A stretch of DNA of 64,000 nucleotides, taken from the NCBI GenBank assembly GCA_027563935.2, contig CM050451.1, forward strand, positions 97,801,565 through 97,865,564, written 5' to 3'. A program made the position numbers and the translations under genes. Each line of letters starts with the position of its first letter. Positions within the stretch are counted from its first letter, which is position 1. A model generated the notes under the pieces. The model was not told the DNA's origin. It made no database searches and saw only the letters and a program-made list of their open reading frames with translations. The DNA is from Costus lasius. Its lineage: Eukaryota; Streptophyta; Magnoliopsida; Zingiberales; Costaceae. Shown here piece by piece: positions 12,013 to 23,716 of this stretch.

Positions 12013-12307
12013 CTTGGTATGCAAAACATTCTAACACCCAAACAAAAACATTCTTTTAACATGAATATGACTATAAAAGCTACGGCAGATAAAATTACAC
12101 CAATACAAAAAGGTGTATTTGCAAAATTAAAAAATTCACAATTACACCTATTCAAATTTAGAAACCAGCATAGATGGGAAAAAAATAAGTCATGTCAAAA
12201 GTTTATCAAAAGAAAGCAACAATAAGAAATGCAAGTTTCAACATGATAAAAGGTACATGACACAGTACGACCTACTAAAAATCCTTGAACGACTTTCGCA
12301 CAAGCTT

Positions 12308-13260
12308 TCATTCCTCGGTTTCAAGAACAGTCTTAAGACATTTGATTTGCACATTCTCTTGCAATTCCTTCGAAGCTATTTTAATCCGGGACTTCTGAAT
12401 CAGTTCAAAATTCCGTATGTATTGTTTCCATGTTTGCCAGGTTGTCTTTCTTCTTTTCCAAGTTGGTTTGAATTTCTTCTTTTGCAACTCTAAACTTAAA
12501 AGATGCTTTTCCTCTAACAGCTTTGTCTCTTTCTCCGAGAGCTTTGCTATTTTCTCATCTAGTTGCTTTATTCTATCTACTAGGAGTTGAAAAGATGTTG
12601 ACCATGTGCGCTTCTCCCTATCTATTGCATCCTTCAAAGAATTTATTAGCATCATCTTCTCATTGTTTATCTGAGAATCATAGTTATGTAGATGTTGTAA
12701 AGATTCAATTTGCTTTAGAATGGTCAAAATCTTTTGGCTTAACTCTTTCCATGCATCTGTTGGAACTCCAAGCCTAACTAGGACATGCAAGATATCCTCT
12801 GAAGAGATCGAGAATTCGTCCACTGTGGGAAACATGTCCTCTGTTTGAAATTTCTTCAAACAATCGGTCATCAAGCACCTGGCTGTGTATTCCACTGCCT
12901 TACGAATTCCCTCTGGAATTTGGGGAGCAATGACAACATGGGTCTGCTTTAGAGATGATGGCTCAGGTGAACCTAATTCAAATTAATGCAATAATGAGAA
13001 ATGTTGAATCAATTGTAGGAAGAAAGATAAGAGGAAGAGAATATATATACCAATGTTCGCTGTTACTTACCAACTTGTTGGCCTTGCTCTTTACCCGCAT
13101 AAAAGGTTGCATGTAAGGATGGTTTTTCCATGGTTCTGTAAAAACATGAATAATTAATGCTCCAAGAAGACCTAACAGATCAACAATATTTGAGGGGTCA
13201 TCTATATCAAAAATATCATTAGGCACACTTACAGTTGCATCTTGAACTCGTGAAAGAAAG
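12308..13260 (-). pseudogene. unrecognised coiled-coil coding remnant
   Basis: Two open stretches lie on the minus strand. The upstream one (about 13255-13071) reads FLSRVQDATVSVPNDIFDID, then LLGLLGALIIHVF and PWKNHPYMQPFMRVKSKANK, followed by a good donor GTAAGT at 13070. The downstream one (about 12970-12308) reads THVVIAPQIPEGIRKAVEYT, then TARCLMTDCLKKF. It ends in a long Lys/Glu-rich segment (residues about 60-195) with heptad-like spacing, probably a coiled coil. An acceptor-like AG lies at 12974-12973, but a simple join is out of phase by one base. I do not recognise the family. It could be a decayed gene or a captured fragment. There is no good start codon. Confidence 0.4.
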
Positions 13261-13424
13261 GTGCATTAAAAAAAATTAATACAAAAAAGACGACGACAAT
13301 TGCAAACAAATAAAAAAAGTAATACACAAAAAAAAATTGAGTCAATAGGATCAAAGCACTATATATAATTTTTTTAATCCAAACATCGGCACCCTGTCCA
13401 ATCCAGCATCCATACGGTTCTCAT

Positions 13425-13790
13425 ATGAATTCCCATTGTTTAGGAATTTTAATAGATAATATGGATGCGCTAATTGCATTAATGTGTGATTTTTTTTGTT
13501 TTAAGAAGCATGGAAGTGTTAACTGCATACGAGAAAAAAAAAAATTCTTTATGGAAAAAATAGCGAGAGCAAGCGGTAAAGCCCATCCTAATCTTATAAA
13601 TAGAATCAAAGAACATCGAAATTCCTAGGTTATTAGGAAAGGAGAAACGTTGGAAATTTATAGCTCTATCGCAATTGCCCAAAAAGCTGCAAAAAATGGA
13701 GATTCCCCATATTATTGGGGTAGTCTATTCACACAAGGAATTCGTAACCCTTATGAATCAAAACCAAAAATAATAAAAAAAAAAGATTAA
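13425..13790 (+). pseudogene. unrecognised ORF interrupted by one stop
   Basis: One frame reads MDALIALMCDFFCFKKHGSV, KKKFFMEKIARASGKAHPNL and INRIKEHRNS, meets a single TAG, then continues VIRKGETLEIYSSIAIAQKA, AKNGDSPYYWGSLFTQGIRN and PYESKPKIIKKKD to a TAA. The continuity of about 115 codons across one stop suggests a former coding sequence. Very high A content and Lys/Asn/Ile-rich wording are compatible with an organellar or transposon origin. I could not name a homologue. Confidence 0.35.
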
Positions 13791-13799
13791 AATAGAAAG

Positions 13800-16700
13800 C
13801 AGGAGAACTTGTATAGAAAGGGGATAGTTTATCACCTAATTGAGAGTCAGAAATTCGCAACTGTTAAAGTCCAAGTCTTGATCCTCAGCACTCGCCGGTA
13901 GTCTCTTGCCGTGTCGCTGCAGAGAGGGAATTCGCATGCAAGTAGAGGAAACCTAGCTTCGCTTGCTGGGATTCGTGTTAAAAGAGCCAAACCCGGAGTC
14001 TATATCAAACTCAAATAACACCCAATCCAACTCTACGCTAAACTCTAGTTTTGGGCGTGGTAAATAATAACCCGGATTTGAACAAAAGACAGATCCACAC
14101 CCGGTCCTGCTCATTACGGCAGCCCTACTCGCTAGGGCAGGTCCAATGCTGACAAACTGATTAGGTCCTAACCCGAACCCTATTACAGCTTGTTTTTCCC
14201 TTTGTGCTGCATGAACTGAGCAGTGAAGTCTTGCCGCAAGTTGAGTAGCAGCACCCCGCCGCACCCACTGTTGACAATTCTTGCCTCGACACCCTTTCTA
14301 ATACCATCTCGCTCGATCCTCTTCTGCCATCTCTCAAGAGGTGGGTTTTCGATCGAAGCATGGTGCAACAGCTGGAAGTCTTGAATGCTCTAGACGCAGT
14401 GGTAGCACTTTATGGCGACAGGCATGGCCTTCTTCACTGATACATCTCTTGTGCATATCCCTCTTTGCAAAGCTCCACAGCCGGAGATGAGAGCCTATTG
14501 GCACCTTATCCCTTCTCCCTGTCACCAGCAACCTACTATAACCACTCTGCCTCATCGCTAAACTCAGACTTGACGGTGTCCAGATCGGATCAAACCCAGG
14601 GTTAAAAACCCTGCCCGACTCAGCTAGGATTGTGTTCTGCTCCGCCTCGTTGCCCGACCTAGATACAAAGAATCTGATTTAATCAAACCCAATCTGATAT
14701 ATTACCCAATACCATCTGATGTTACAATGAAAACGTGCAGTGGGCAACCACATCCAATACAGTCTTAGTTCAGTTTGATTTGAACCAAATCAATTTGACA
14801 TGAACTAATCCAAATTGATGTGATCTGATCTATGTCAACTCAATCCATCCTTTATAGTGAAAGGATCAACCTAACTCAATCAGATTAGATCCAATTTAGG
14901 TACAAATCAGATTTAAATCCAATTCTGCTTCGACGATGTGCAACTGCAATCTCTGCTTCAAACCTAAACCCCATAGTGGGTTGCTATAGTGACACCCAAT
15001 TTCTAATGGCTTGGTCAGGCATTGCAGTCTAGTTCAATCTCAGCAGACCCAAATGTTGCTTACCAGGTTTAGTCCAAGTTTTGTTGGATCAAAGATATTT
15101 CTGACAGCAATCAGTTTGGTCCAACCCATATCCAAGTCTAATAACCTACCCATCTGCCTAAATGCCAATCCATAGCAAGCAACGGTAAAATGAAGAAATA
15201 GAGAAATATAAAAATAGAGAGAAAATGAGAGAATATATGAAAACGAGAGAAATAATAATAATAAAAATAAAAAAAATAACAATCATATAATAAGTTTTTT
15301 GACCTTCCTTAGTGGGATATTTATCCCACTTTATCATTATTTGTTATAGTATGAGCAAGTGTTCTTAGTTATTTGTTATATATAAAAATATTTATATATA
15401 CACACACATATATATATATATGTGTATATATATACACATATATATGCTTATATAGTCGGTACTGACCATAGATTGATAGACTGATATGTATCGCCCGTAT
15501 CGCCTAGTAGAGAATGATACTTTAAACCTTGCTTATGTCATACCATAGTCATGCCCCATACCATCCATAATCTATTGTGTCCCATCCCAAGCCATCTCAT
15601 TCAATCACTATCACATCCTATACCATGCCTCATGAAATCCCATCTCATCCCATACATTCGCTATATATATATATATATACTAGAAGCTAGTGGACCAAGC
15701 CACAGCATGGGTCAATATAGTGGGGCAAGAATTTTGAGAGCACCAATTGAATATTCAAGGCATTCGCTATTAAATTGTTGTTGTTATTGTTATTATCATA
15801 CGGTACACTATTAAAATTATATGTAAGTTTTTAATACTTGAGTATGACATAGTGATATGATAGGCAAGGTTGTTAAAAGATTATTCAAGATCTTAGGATC
15901 TTACAATCCTACAACCCAAATTAGCATAAATCACTTTAAATATACATAGGAACTTAATAAACTAACAAAATGTAGGACCTTTGATCTTAGTTGCAAGTTC
16001 TATAGGAGTAATGATTATTTCAATTTAACAAAGATGATTAAGTGTCCTGTACCTAGCGGTATATACTACTTTTAAAATCTTTGCCTCAATGAGCCTATCT
16101 TCTTACCCTATAATGAACTTGCCTTGATTTAAGTACATTATTATCATATTACCTCATCTATTTATTGCTCAAGATATTGTCGCTCATGATTGGTCAACAC
16201 CAAAGCCCACAATAACGTTCTTTCACGGTGCAATCAATGTGTTCTAGTTTACTTCACTTAAGACTAATATTTAGTTTATTATTATTCAAAGAGTAATAAA
16301 TACTAAATAATAGATATACACATGAGCTGGTATATTACAATTCAATTTAATTTCTATAAAGTTGCTATATTAGTATATTTAAGTTTGAGTTTCATCCGAG
16401 TATATAAACATATATGAATTAAAATATTTTTAACCATTTGGTGGAATCAATTAATTTTACATCCTAGTCTCATAGTCATTTCATTGTTCCTAGGTATTAA
16501 TTCAATCTTGACAATCTTGAATGTAGGTATAACATAGAGAACATGAACTAGTTTTGTAGAGGTAGATACAAACACCTTAAAATGCATCTTCGAACAAGTC
16601 TTTCGTTAAAAGGTAAGTGTATTAAAAAGATTAAATGTTAAGTTACAAGAGAAATTCTTAAATGTTTTAATATGGTTGTCTATTGTTTGGAACTAAGATG

Positions 16701-17650
16701 CACCTTATTTTCTTTTATCTTTTTGTTTCTTCTTTTCAAATTTCAACATTTCAACACACGGAGGTCATAATTAATTAATTATTTTATTTAGAATAGATAA
16801 ATGCTTGCAATGTTGTCTACATATAGTATAATTACATTTTAATCTACTTGAGTTAAATTAGATGATATTATATTGTCATTTGAATTACAAACATATGCAT
16901 GTAGAACTATCATATTAGATTTTTTTAATCTAGTTATGAACTAAGCATTGTTCTATTTACCATGTTTTAGGCTTTTTGTTAACCCCTCAGGGTAGTGTAA
17001 TCTACTCATCTTGAGATAGTAAGATTTTATCCCAAAGCCAACATTAACTTAACCCATAGATATGAAGGTGGCACACTATTCATTCCCCAGCAACTCGAGC
17101 AGATTGACCACTGCTCCACGCAATAAGGTAAATCAACAAGGACAAAGAAGCTAATGGACAAATAGATTAATCTTAACTCATCAAGACAAATTGTAAAATG
17201 TCAATTTAAATTAATCTTAACTCATCAAGACAATAAGAATGCACCTTCAATAAAATACCTGCAGCCACAGCAGCAATTGTTGGCTAATTTTCAATACTAG
17301 TAAACAATAAATAGAACAAATACAACTAAGGAAATGAAGAAACTAATCCTGCAAAATCAGACAAATCATAATGGTGTTTGTGAAATAAATCACACATGAC
17401 AAAAGAAATAAAAAGTCATACCAACTCATCCCACAACATTACTAGCACTGATCCTACAAACTTAATCTAAGAATCTAGAAAGACGTGAAGGGAAAAACAA
17501 CAGACAATTGTACCAAAATATCTGAAAATGAACTAGAATAGACAATCTAATTATAGCTATTGATCTATAAGATAAACGAAACAAATCCACCAAAATTAAA
17601 TAGAAAAAAATTATTACACCCCAAATTATGCATTTTAATGTCCAGAAGTA
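13800..17650. other. AT-rich intergenic sequence, no gene recognised
   Basis: Short unrelated frames only. The stretch 13950-14950 has repeated CAAACCCAATCTGAT-like wording but no element ends that I can pair. It holds the TA microsatellite described separately. Confidence 0.55.
15371..15455. repeat. (TA)n / (CA)n microsatellite, self-complementary
   Basis: Runs of TATATA with short CACACA and TGTGTA blocks form a nearly self-complementary stretch. A second, shorter (TA)n run is at about 15662-15679. Confidence 0.85.
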
Positions 17651-17652
17651 TT

Positions 17653-17926
17653 TTTGTACCTTAAGAAAATTTTTATAGAATTATTGGGAATTTTAATGGA
17701 TTATAATATTTTTGGGTATGTTAGAAAATAAAAAAATTATAAATTTTGCTTGGGCTTTGAAGCTCATAACTCACGCACAAGTGTCAGTGTTTGTACCTTA
17801 AGAAAATTTTTATAGAATTACTGGGAATTTTAATGGATTATAATATTTTTGGGTATGTTAGAAAATAAAAAAATTATAAATTTTGCTTGGGCTTTGAAGC
17901 TCATAACTCACGCACAAGTGTCAGGG
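17653..17926. repeat. tandem duplication, two copies of 137 bp
   Basis: The segment from TTGTACCTTAAG to CAAGTGTCAG at 17654-17787 is repeated at 17791-17924 with a single obvious substitution (GAATTATTGGG versus GAATTACTGGG). The preceding ATTACACCCCAAATTATGC resembles the start of some gypsy LTRs, so this may be a remnant of one. I could not find its other end. Confidence 0.88.
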
Positions 17927-18540
17927 TGAGCTGGGCTGACCAAACACAAAGTGAAGAAAACTGAGAAGCCAAAATTATACCTAGTGTCTCACCGTCTTTA
18001 TCAAATCGACTCATGGTCATTGCATTCGTGTCTTCTAACGATGTCATGTGCCACTTAGAGTTCATGCACGACTCGTCCCACTCAAAAGCCCTAGGGCAAG
18101 GCATTTAAAGAATAATATCAATTGAAATCATTGCCCGCTTGTGACATTTTGATCGACACATTTGCCACTCGCTATATCATGCCCACTACGCGGATAGTTT
18201 GCTAGGAGTTATAACGAACGCAGCTGTAGGCAACCACAAAGTGAAGCTTCACCAAGCAAACCAGCATTATGCAATATGGTTTACTATGGTCCAACCTGGT
18301 TTAGAAATTAGTAATTTTAAACTTCGATAAATGTTAAATTGCCTCGGTTCAATATCTTAGGCCCATTCAGAATAGATTAAGTTCGGTTCAATATAGTTTG
18401 GGTTGAATCGGACCAAAATTAAGTAGTATGCCTTGCTTAATAGTACAAAGTACAAACCCATTACCATCTACTAGATTAGATCTCTTATTTATTAGATATC
18501 AAATTAATATACATGCTTTAAGAAATCAGTAAGTTCAATG

Positions 18541-18640
18541 TCCTTGATAACAATACATGGTTAAGAGCCTGCTTGCCGCAGAAGCAGACATGTGGATTCG
18601 AGCCCTTGTGCCCAAATATAAGTTGTTTTTCATACAGAAT
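18541..18640 (+). mobile_element. possible tRNA-derived SINE head
   Basis: ACATGGTTAAGAGCC followed 35-40 bases later by TGGATTCGAGCCC resembles the A and B boxes of an RNA polymerase III promoter. Between them TGCTT-GCCGCAG-AAGCA forms a 5-bp stem with a 7-base loop, as in an anticodon arm. Acceptor-stem pairing is lost and the tail is T-rich. Both boxes deviate from consensus, so this is tentative. Confidence 0.33.
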
Positions 18641-19751
18641 TATTTTTTATCTTTTCTAACATTTCAAAAATCATGATAATTCATACAAAATTCCAACAAT
18701 TCCATAATAAATTTCAAAAAATTATAAATAAAGAAGCAATATTTGCGTGTGAATATGAGTTTAGAGTTAGAAAAGAATTTAGTAACACATCCAAAAATAC
18801 TTGTCATATAACACGATCATGGGTAGACTAGCAAACAACACAACAAAGCCGGTCACTAATATAGCCAAAAATACTAGTGTAAGAAGCATACACATCCAAA
18901 TAGGCCGAACAATATGTAGTTTATAATTTAGATTATGGCATCTATCAACACAAAAGGAAAAGCAATCAAAATAACTTACATGCTAAGTAAAAGAAGAATC
19001 ATACCAAAGTTGCCCTATATCTGACGCTTTACAAACAACCAAGCTCACTGAAACTACAAGCAAACAAACTCATAAGAAAAAGAACAAAATTATACAACTA
19101 ATCCAAAGCATGGTCGAAAAAGCGAGTTAAATGGAATGTAGAAAAATAATAGCAAAAAGAAACCAAGTACAAAATAACAAAATGCACCCAAAATTTTAGA
19201 AAGAGAGGTAGGGACATTAATCTAATTAATTGCATCAATTAGCAAGACAAATACAGCAACTAAAGAATAATAAAGGGAAAAAGTTTTAAAAAAATCACAA
19301 TCTCCAAGCAAATCCCTGAAAAAGGAGTTAACAGAAGGTTAACCACAATCTAGTACATATAGGCCAAAGTGGACATTTATACTTAGATGCATAGGTAAAT
19401 TTATATTCCTGTGTAAAATATATCAATGAATTGAGGCATCTCATGTGCATTGACATTGAAATGAATAGTATTTCAATGATATATGAATGGCACATCAATA
19501 AGGATATGGTCATTGGCACTGAGATTAAATGGTATGTCAATAAGACATTGATCATTGACATAAAGACAACTATTTATACATAAGGGCATAATCTTTGAGT
19601 CTAAAATACGTACTACAACCGTGAGGATATGTATTATGATTGTGAATAAATAGTATATCAATAAGGACATGAAAATAGTGATGGAAATAAATGATAAATC
19701 CATTAGAACTTAAATAATTGAAAATGCAATGATCCGGCCCTAGCGAAGCAT
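18641..19751. other. AT-rich sequence, nothing recognised
   Basis: No coding frame or paired termini. Loose repetition of ATGGATATGTCATTGACAT-like words occurs at 19440-19690. Confidence 0.5.
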
Positions 19752-20632
19752 GAAATCACTAAATCCGACAGATTAATTGGACAGTAGATTAAGATGTCTC
19801 AAGAACATGAAAGAAGCACATCCGAGGGACAAATAAACCATGACATGAACTGAACTAATTAACAAACACCGGCAGCAAGTCGGAAAAAATCAAAGCATAG
19901 TCAACTGAGCTTAAAAACAACGTCTGCATGCCCTCTTCCAGAAATCACTAATAGCGTGTTTAGTACGAAGGAAAGGAAGAGGGAATGGATGAAAAGTTAG
20001 AAGGAGAACTATAAAATCGTGTTTAGTAGGACGGTTAGAAATAAGAAAGGAAAAATGGAAGGACAGTGAGAGAGAAAATAGCCCTATTTGCTTTCTGCCC
20101 AAATTGGGTGGAAGATCGAATGGAAAGTTGGATTTGCCCTTTTCATACCTATTTTCACCCTTTTGTTTTTTATGCTTGCTCCCCCTCTCGTACTTTTCTT
20201 GCAATCTTCTTCATCATTGTTGTCATCGCTGTTGTCATTGCTATCATTGTCATCGCTATCGCCATTGCCATTGTCGTCATCATCGCCGTCGTCGCCTCTT
20301 CACCGTTGCCTCTCATTTCTCATCGTCGTCAGTTCACCGTCGCCTCTCATTGTTGTCATCGACATAAAAATAAAAAAAAATAGAGTGTGTTTATCAATCT
20401 TTCTAATTTTCTTTCCTTCTAAATAAACACAATGATGGAAAATCTTATTATTTTCTTTCTTCGTAATTTCCCTTCTTTCTTCCTTTCTTTTCCTTTTAAT
20501 TTTCTTTTCCTCCTACTAAACACAGCATAAATCCGACACTTTAATTGGACAATAGATCAAGATGTCTCAAGAACATGAAAGAGGGACATCCGAGAGACTA
20601 TGACATGGGCTGAATTAATTAACAAACACCGG
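19752..20632. repeat. tandem duplication of about 190 bp split by a MITE
   Basis: The unit starting GAAATCACTAAATCCGAC at 19752 runs to GAAATCACTAA at 19951 and then restarts, after the MITE, with AAATCCGACACTTTAATTGG at 20529. It continues to ACACCGG at 20632. The shared part (19761-19872 versus 20529-20632) differs by several substitutions and small indels. Confidence 0.75.
19952..20527. mobile_element. PIF/Harbinger-like MITE (576 bp)
   Basis: The ends are imperfect inverted repeats (TAGCGTGTTTAGTACGAAGG at the left; TGCTGTGTTTAGTAGGAGG read inward from the right). They are flanked by TAA at 19949-19951 and 20528-20530, as expected for Harbinger-type insertion. The interior is low-complexity, with TCATCG-type triplets at about 20205-20300. 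There is no transposase, so it is non-autonomous. Confidence 0.65.
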
Positions 20633-20869
20633 TGTCAGGACATAGAAAAAATTAGTGGCCTCAAGAAAAGATTTAAAACTACTACGCAAGAGGATCCTTG
20701 ACGGTCCAAACCCTCTCGCACTCAAAAATACAGAAAAAAAGAGAGGTTATACACTAATAATAAAAATATAGAAATAAAGAATGAGGATTTGCACTAATAA
20801 TAATAATAACAATAATTTAATTTTGTCCAATGATCAAGCCATATTCCTTGAGGAAATTTTTGGATCCAA

Positions 20870-21021
20870 ATTAAATTAATATTCATATCTCGTGATTAGT
20901 CAAATATTCATGAGTCAAATCATTAAATATTTAAAAGTCATTTTTGGGCTGAATACTTATTCTTGATCAAATTAGATGAATATTCAGAAACTACTTTTAC
21001 AAAATATTCATCAAATTAGAG
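20870..21021. repeat. degenerate minisatellite, left part
   Basis: Repeated words TCAAATATTCATGAG and AAATTAGATGAATATTC resemble the minisatellite of about 43 bp that is clear at 23085-23716. The hAT element separates the two parts. Confidence 0.5.
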
Positions 21022-21029
21022 GGTAATTG

Positions 21030-22998
21030 TTAGGGATGTCAATTGGACCCGTTGGGTCCGGGTACCCAACCCGACCCGACCCGACCCGTTTAGGGCGGGT
21101 TCGGGTACCAGTTTATATAAACGGGGCGGGGGCAGATTAAAGTTTAATAACCCGTGTCGGGTTCGGGTTTACACCTGCGGGTACCCGGTACCCGAACCCA
21201 ATTAGTAAAAATAAATAAATAAATTATTATAATAAATTAAGTTACAACTTATAACATATAAACTTATACTATTAAGTGATAAACTCACCTTCAGTCCACG
21301 GTTTCACGAAATAGAAAACCCTAGCAGCCCTTGAGCCCTCACGCATCGCCTTCGCCGAATCGCCGCCGCTGTCTGACCCACCTCATGCTTCCTCCGTTGC
21401 TCCAAAAGAGAGGCAAACACTAGAGCCAGCATGGAACGTTAATAGCCCAACCACCTCCTCTCCCCTTTTTGATCGGCTCAGAGAGAGAGAGAGAGAGAGG
21501 AGTACGATGCAGCAATGGCAGCCGGAGAGCCGCAGCACGACCTTCGAAGAGGCCTCAATGAGGAGCAAGACCTTCGTCAAGGCGCTGCAGGTGTTTCCTC
21601 CGCTCCTCTTGGTTCCATTGCTTTGCTTCTTCATCGTCCAGAGAGGAGTTTGCTTTGAGTGTCATTTTTTTATTATTATTTTTCTTTTTTGTTCGATCGT
21701 GTTTGGATGCTAGGGTTTTAAATGAACTATTTCGCTTCTTCTACTGCTTCTCGATGAGTTGTTTTTCTCAGCCAGTCTCCCATCGGATGATTGCTCCAAT
21801 TTATGCAATTCGAAAAGGTTCATATTTTGTTTGATTGGTGGAAAGTTTTTCTCCTTTTTTTTCTAACTTGAGCTGTCTTATGGTTATCACTGACTTGTGA
21901 TGGTGACAAATTATTTGCCTTATCGTGGTTTTCTTTAATCAACCATGACAATAACGTTTTTTCTTATACTTTCTACGTGCAGGAACTGAAGAACCTAAGA
22001 CCTCAACTTTACTCTGCTGCCTAGTACTGTGAAAAGCTTTACCTTCACAATGAGCAGAAACAAATGTAATGTTATCTTTCCCAATGAATGCTTCTGACAT
22101 TTTACTCTGATCCATGATTCTTTCAACGGAGTGTAAGGTGTAAATTTTGGGTGAACTATCTATGTTTTACTGGTTCGAATGCAAAAGATTTCAGTGTTTG
22201 CTTTCTGTTTAGACAAGTTGTAATCTAATACTTCCTTCCTCGTTTTACACGCATGATGCAGCACCCAAGTTATTAAGCACATAATCCGTAGGGAGATAAC
22301 TTAGAAGAATTAGATATGATATGCCAATGACATTGAACAAAATGGATAACAAAGAAATGACAGCACAGATGTTCTATATGTTCATTCAATTAGTATATAG
22401 TTTGAATAAGACATATATAATGAACAAAGTTTAGATCAGTGATGAACTATCATTAAGTGAACAGAACATACAACTTTGTGATGAAATCCAGGGCAGATTT
22501 TGCAAGTGTAATTCTAACAAATTATCTGATGTTCATGAATAGAAATTTCTTTTATTGAATTTTTGAGTCTGATCCCAGCAGTTAAGATAATATAACACAA
22601 TTATGCGTCTGTGTTATACACTGGGAAACTTCAGTGTATAATTTTATTGTGTTTGAATATCATATTAGGTATTTGATTATTTGATTTTTTTTAAACTTTT
22701 GATTGAATAATTTATCTTCGGGTCGGGTACCCATTTCACTATCGGGTCGGGTACCCATAAAAACCCATAAGCCTAGGCGGGTACCCGTGGTCCTTAAGTT
22801 TGATTTTATACATATATGTTTAGTCGGGTACCCGCGGGTACCCGTTTATGTACCCGTGGGTACCCGTTTATGTACCCGCGGCAGGGTCGGATTGTGAGAG
22901 ATGATACCCGACCCGGGTTCGGGTAGCGGATAGTGTCCTTCGGGTCGGGTTCAGGTAGTGTGGGAAAACACGGGTACCCGACCCATTGACTATCCCTA
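21030..22998. mobile_element. hAT-superfamily element carrying a captured gene fragment (Pack-hAT, 1,969 bp)
   Basis: The left end TAGGGATGTCAATTGGACCC and right end (read inward) TAGGGATAGTCAATGGGTCG are inverted repeats of hAT type. The 8-bp duplication GTAATTGT flanks it exactly (21022-21029 and 22999-23006). Subterminal regions are packed with GGGTACCCG-like words (21045-21195 and 22715-22985), possible transposase-binding repeats. No transposase is present. The middle, about 21290-22690, is unrelated to the ends and contains the ABIL exons annotated separately. Confidence 0.93.
21507..22065 (+). pseudogene. captured ABI-like (ABIL) gene fragment, exons 1-2
   Basis: ABIL proteins are Abi-family subunits of the SCAR/WAVE complex, which activates Arp2/3 and so actin branching. 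Exon 1 (21507-21590) encodes 28 residues ending RSKTFVKALQ. An intron of 392 bp runs from GT (21591) to AG (21982). Exon 2 (21983-22065) reads ELKNLRPQLYSAA, then TAG at 22022-22024 where the family has an acidic residue, then YCEKLYLHNEQKQ, and stops at a donor GT (22066). The joined phase is correct. A GA-rich 5' leader (21481-21500) and probable promoter-proximal sequence lie upstream. No later exons are seen before the hAT tail. A fragment inside a transposon with a nonsense codon is unlikely to act as protein. Confidence 0.88.
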
Positions 22999-23084
22999 GT
23001 AATTGTTATCCAACATTTTCACGCTAACAACTACTCCCAAACTCTCATATTCACAAAATCCAAATATTCATAAATCCTTAAAAG

Positions 23085-23716
23085 GCTTAATATTCATCAA
23101 ATTCAAATATTTATAAGCCTGTAAAATATCAAATATTATCAAATTTAAATTTAAATATTCACAAGCTGGCATTATTTATCAAATTTAAATATCCACGAGC
23201 CTTTAAAAGATTGAATATTTGTCAAATTCAAATTATAGATATTCATAAAATACAAATATCCACCTGCCCTCAAAAAGTTGAACATTTATCAAATTCAAAT
23301 ATCCAAAAGTACTCAAAAGGTCAAATATTTACCAAATTCAAATATCCACAATCACAAAAGGTCGGATATTTACTAAATCCAAATATCTATAACCCAAGAA
23401 AGGTCACATGTTTATCAAAGTCAAATATCCACAAGCTCTTAAATGACTCAATATTTATTAAATTAAAAAATCCATAGGTCCTCAAAAGGTCAAATATTTG
23501 TCAAATCCAAATATCTATAAACCCTTAAAGGGCCGAATATTTGGCAAATTCAAATATTCATAAACCATCAAAAGATTAAATTTTTATCAAAATTTAAACA
23601 TCCGCAAGTCCTCAAAAGATTAGATATTTATCAAATTCAAATATTCACAAATAGGATGAATATTTACCAAATTTCAAATATTCATATACCATTAAAGACC
23701 GAATATTTCCTAAGTT
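23085..23716. repeat. AT-rich minisatellite, unit about 43 bp, about 13 diverged copies
   Basis: Each unit follows the pattern TCAAATTCAAATATCCACAA, then GCCCTCAAAAGGTCGAATATTTA with changes. Copies differ by 15-30 percent and vary from 36 to 67 bp. The strand is C/A-rich with few G. Remnants of the same unit lie at 30597-30758 and 31863-32059. Confidence 0.9.

Noticed and set aside
13380..13800. Plastid DNA insertion
   Set aside because: Composition is suggestive, but I could not match it to any plastid gene, so I do not claim it.
18541..18640. A functional tRNA gene
   Set aside because: An anticodon-like arm and B-box-like sequence exist, but the acceptor stem does not pair and both boxes are off consensus; kept only as a weak SINE candidate.
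20066..20426. Three plus-strand frames rich in Ile/Val/Ser/Leu
   Set aside because: They come from TCATCG-type triplet repeats inside the MITE.
23085..23716. CRISPR-like array
   Set aside because: Units vary in length and sequence with no conserved repeat separated by unique spacers; this is a diverged minisatellite in a plant genome.
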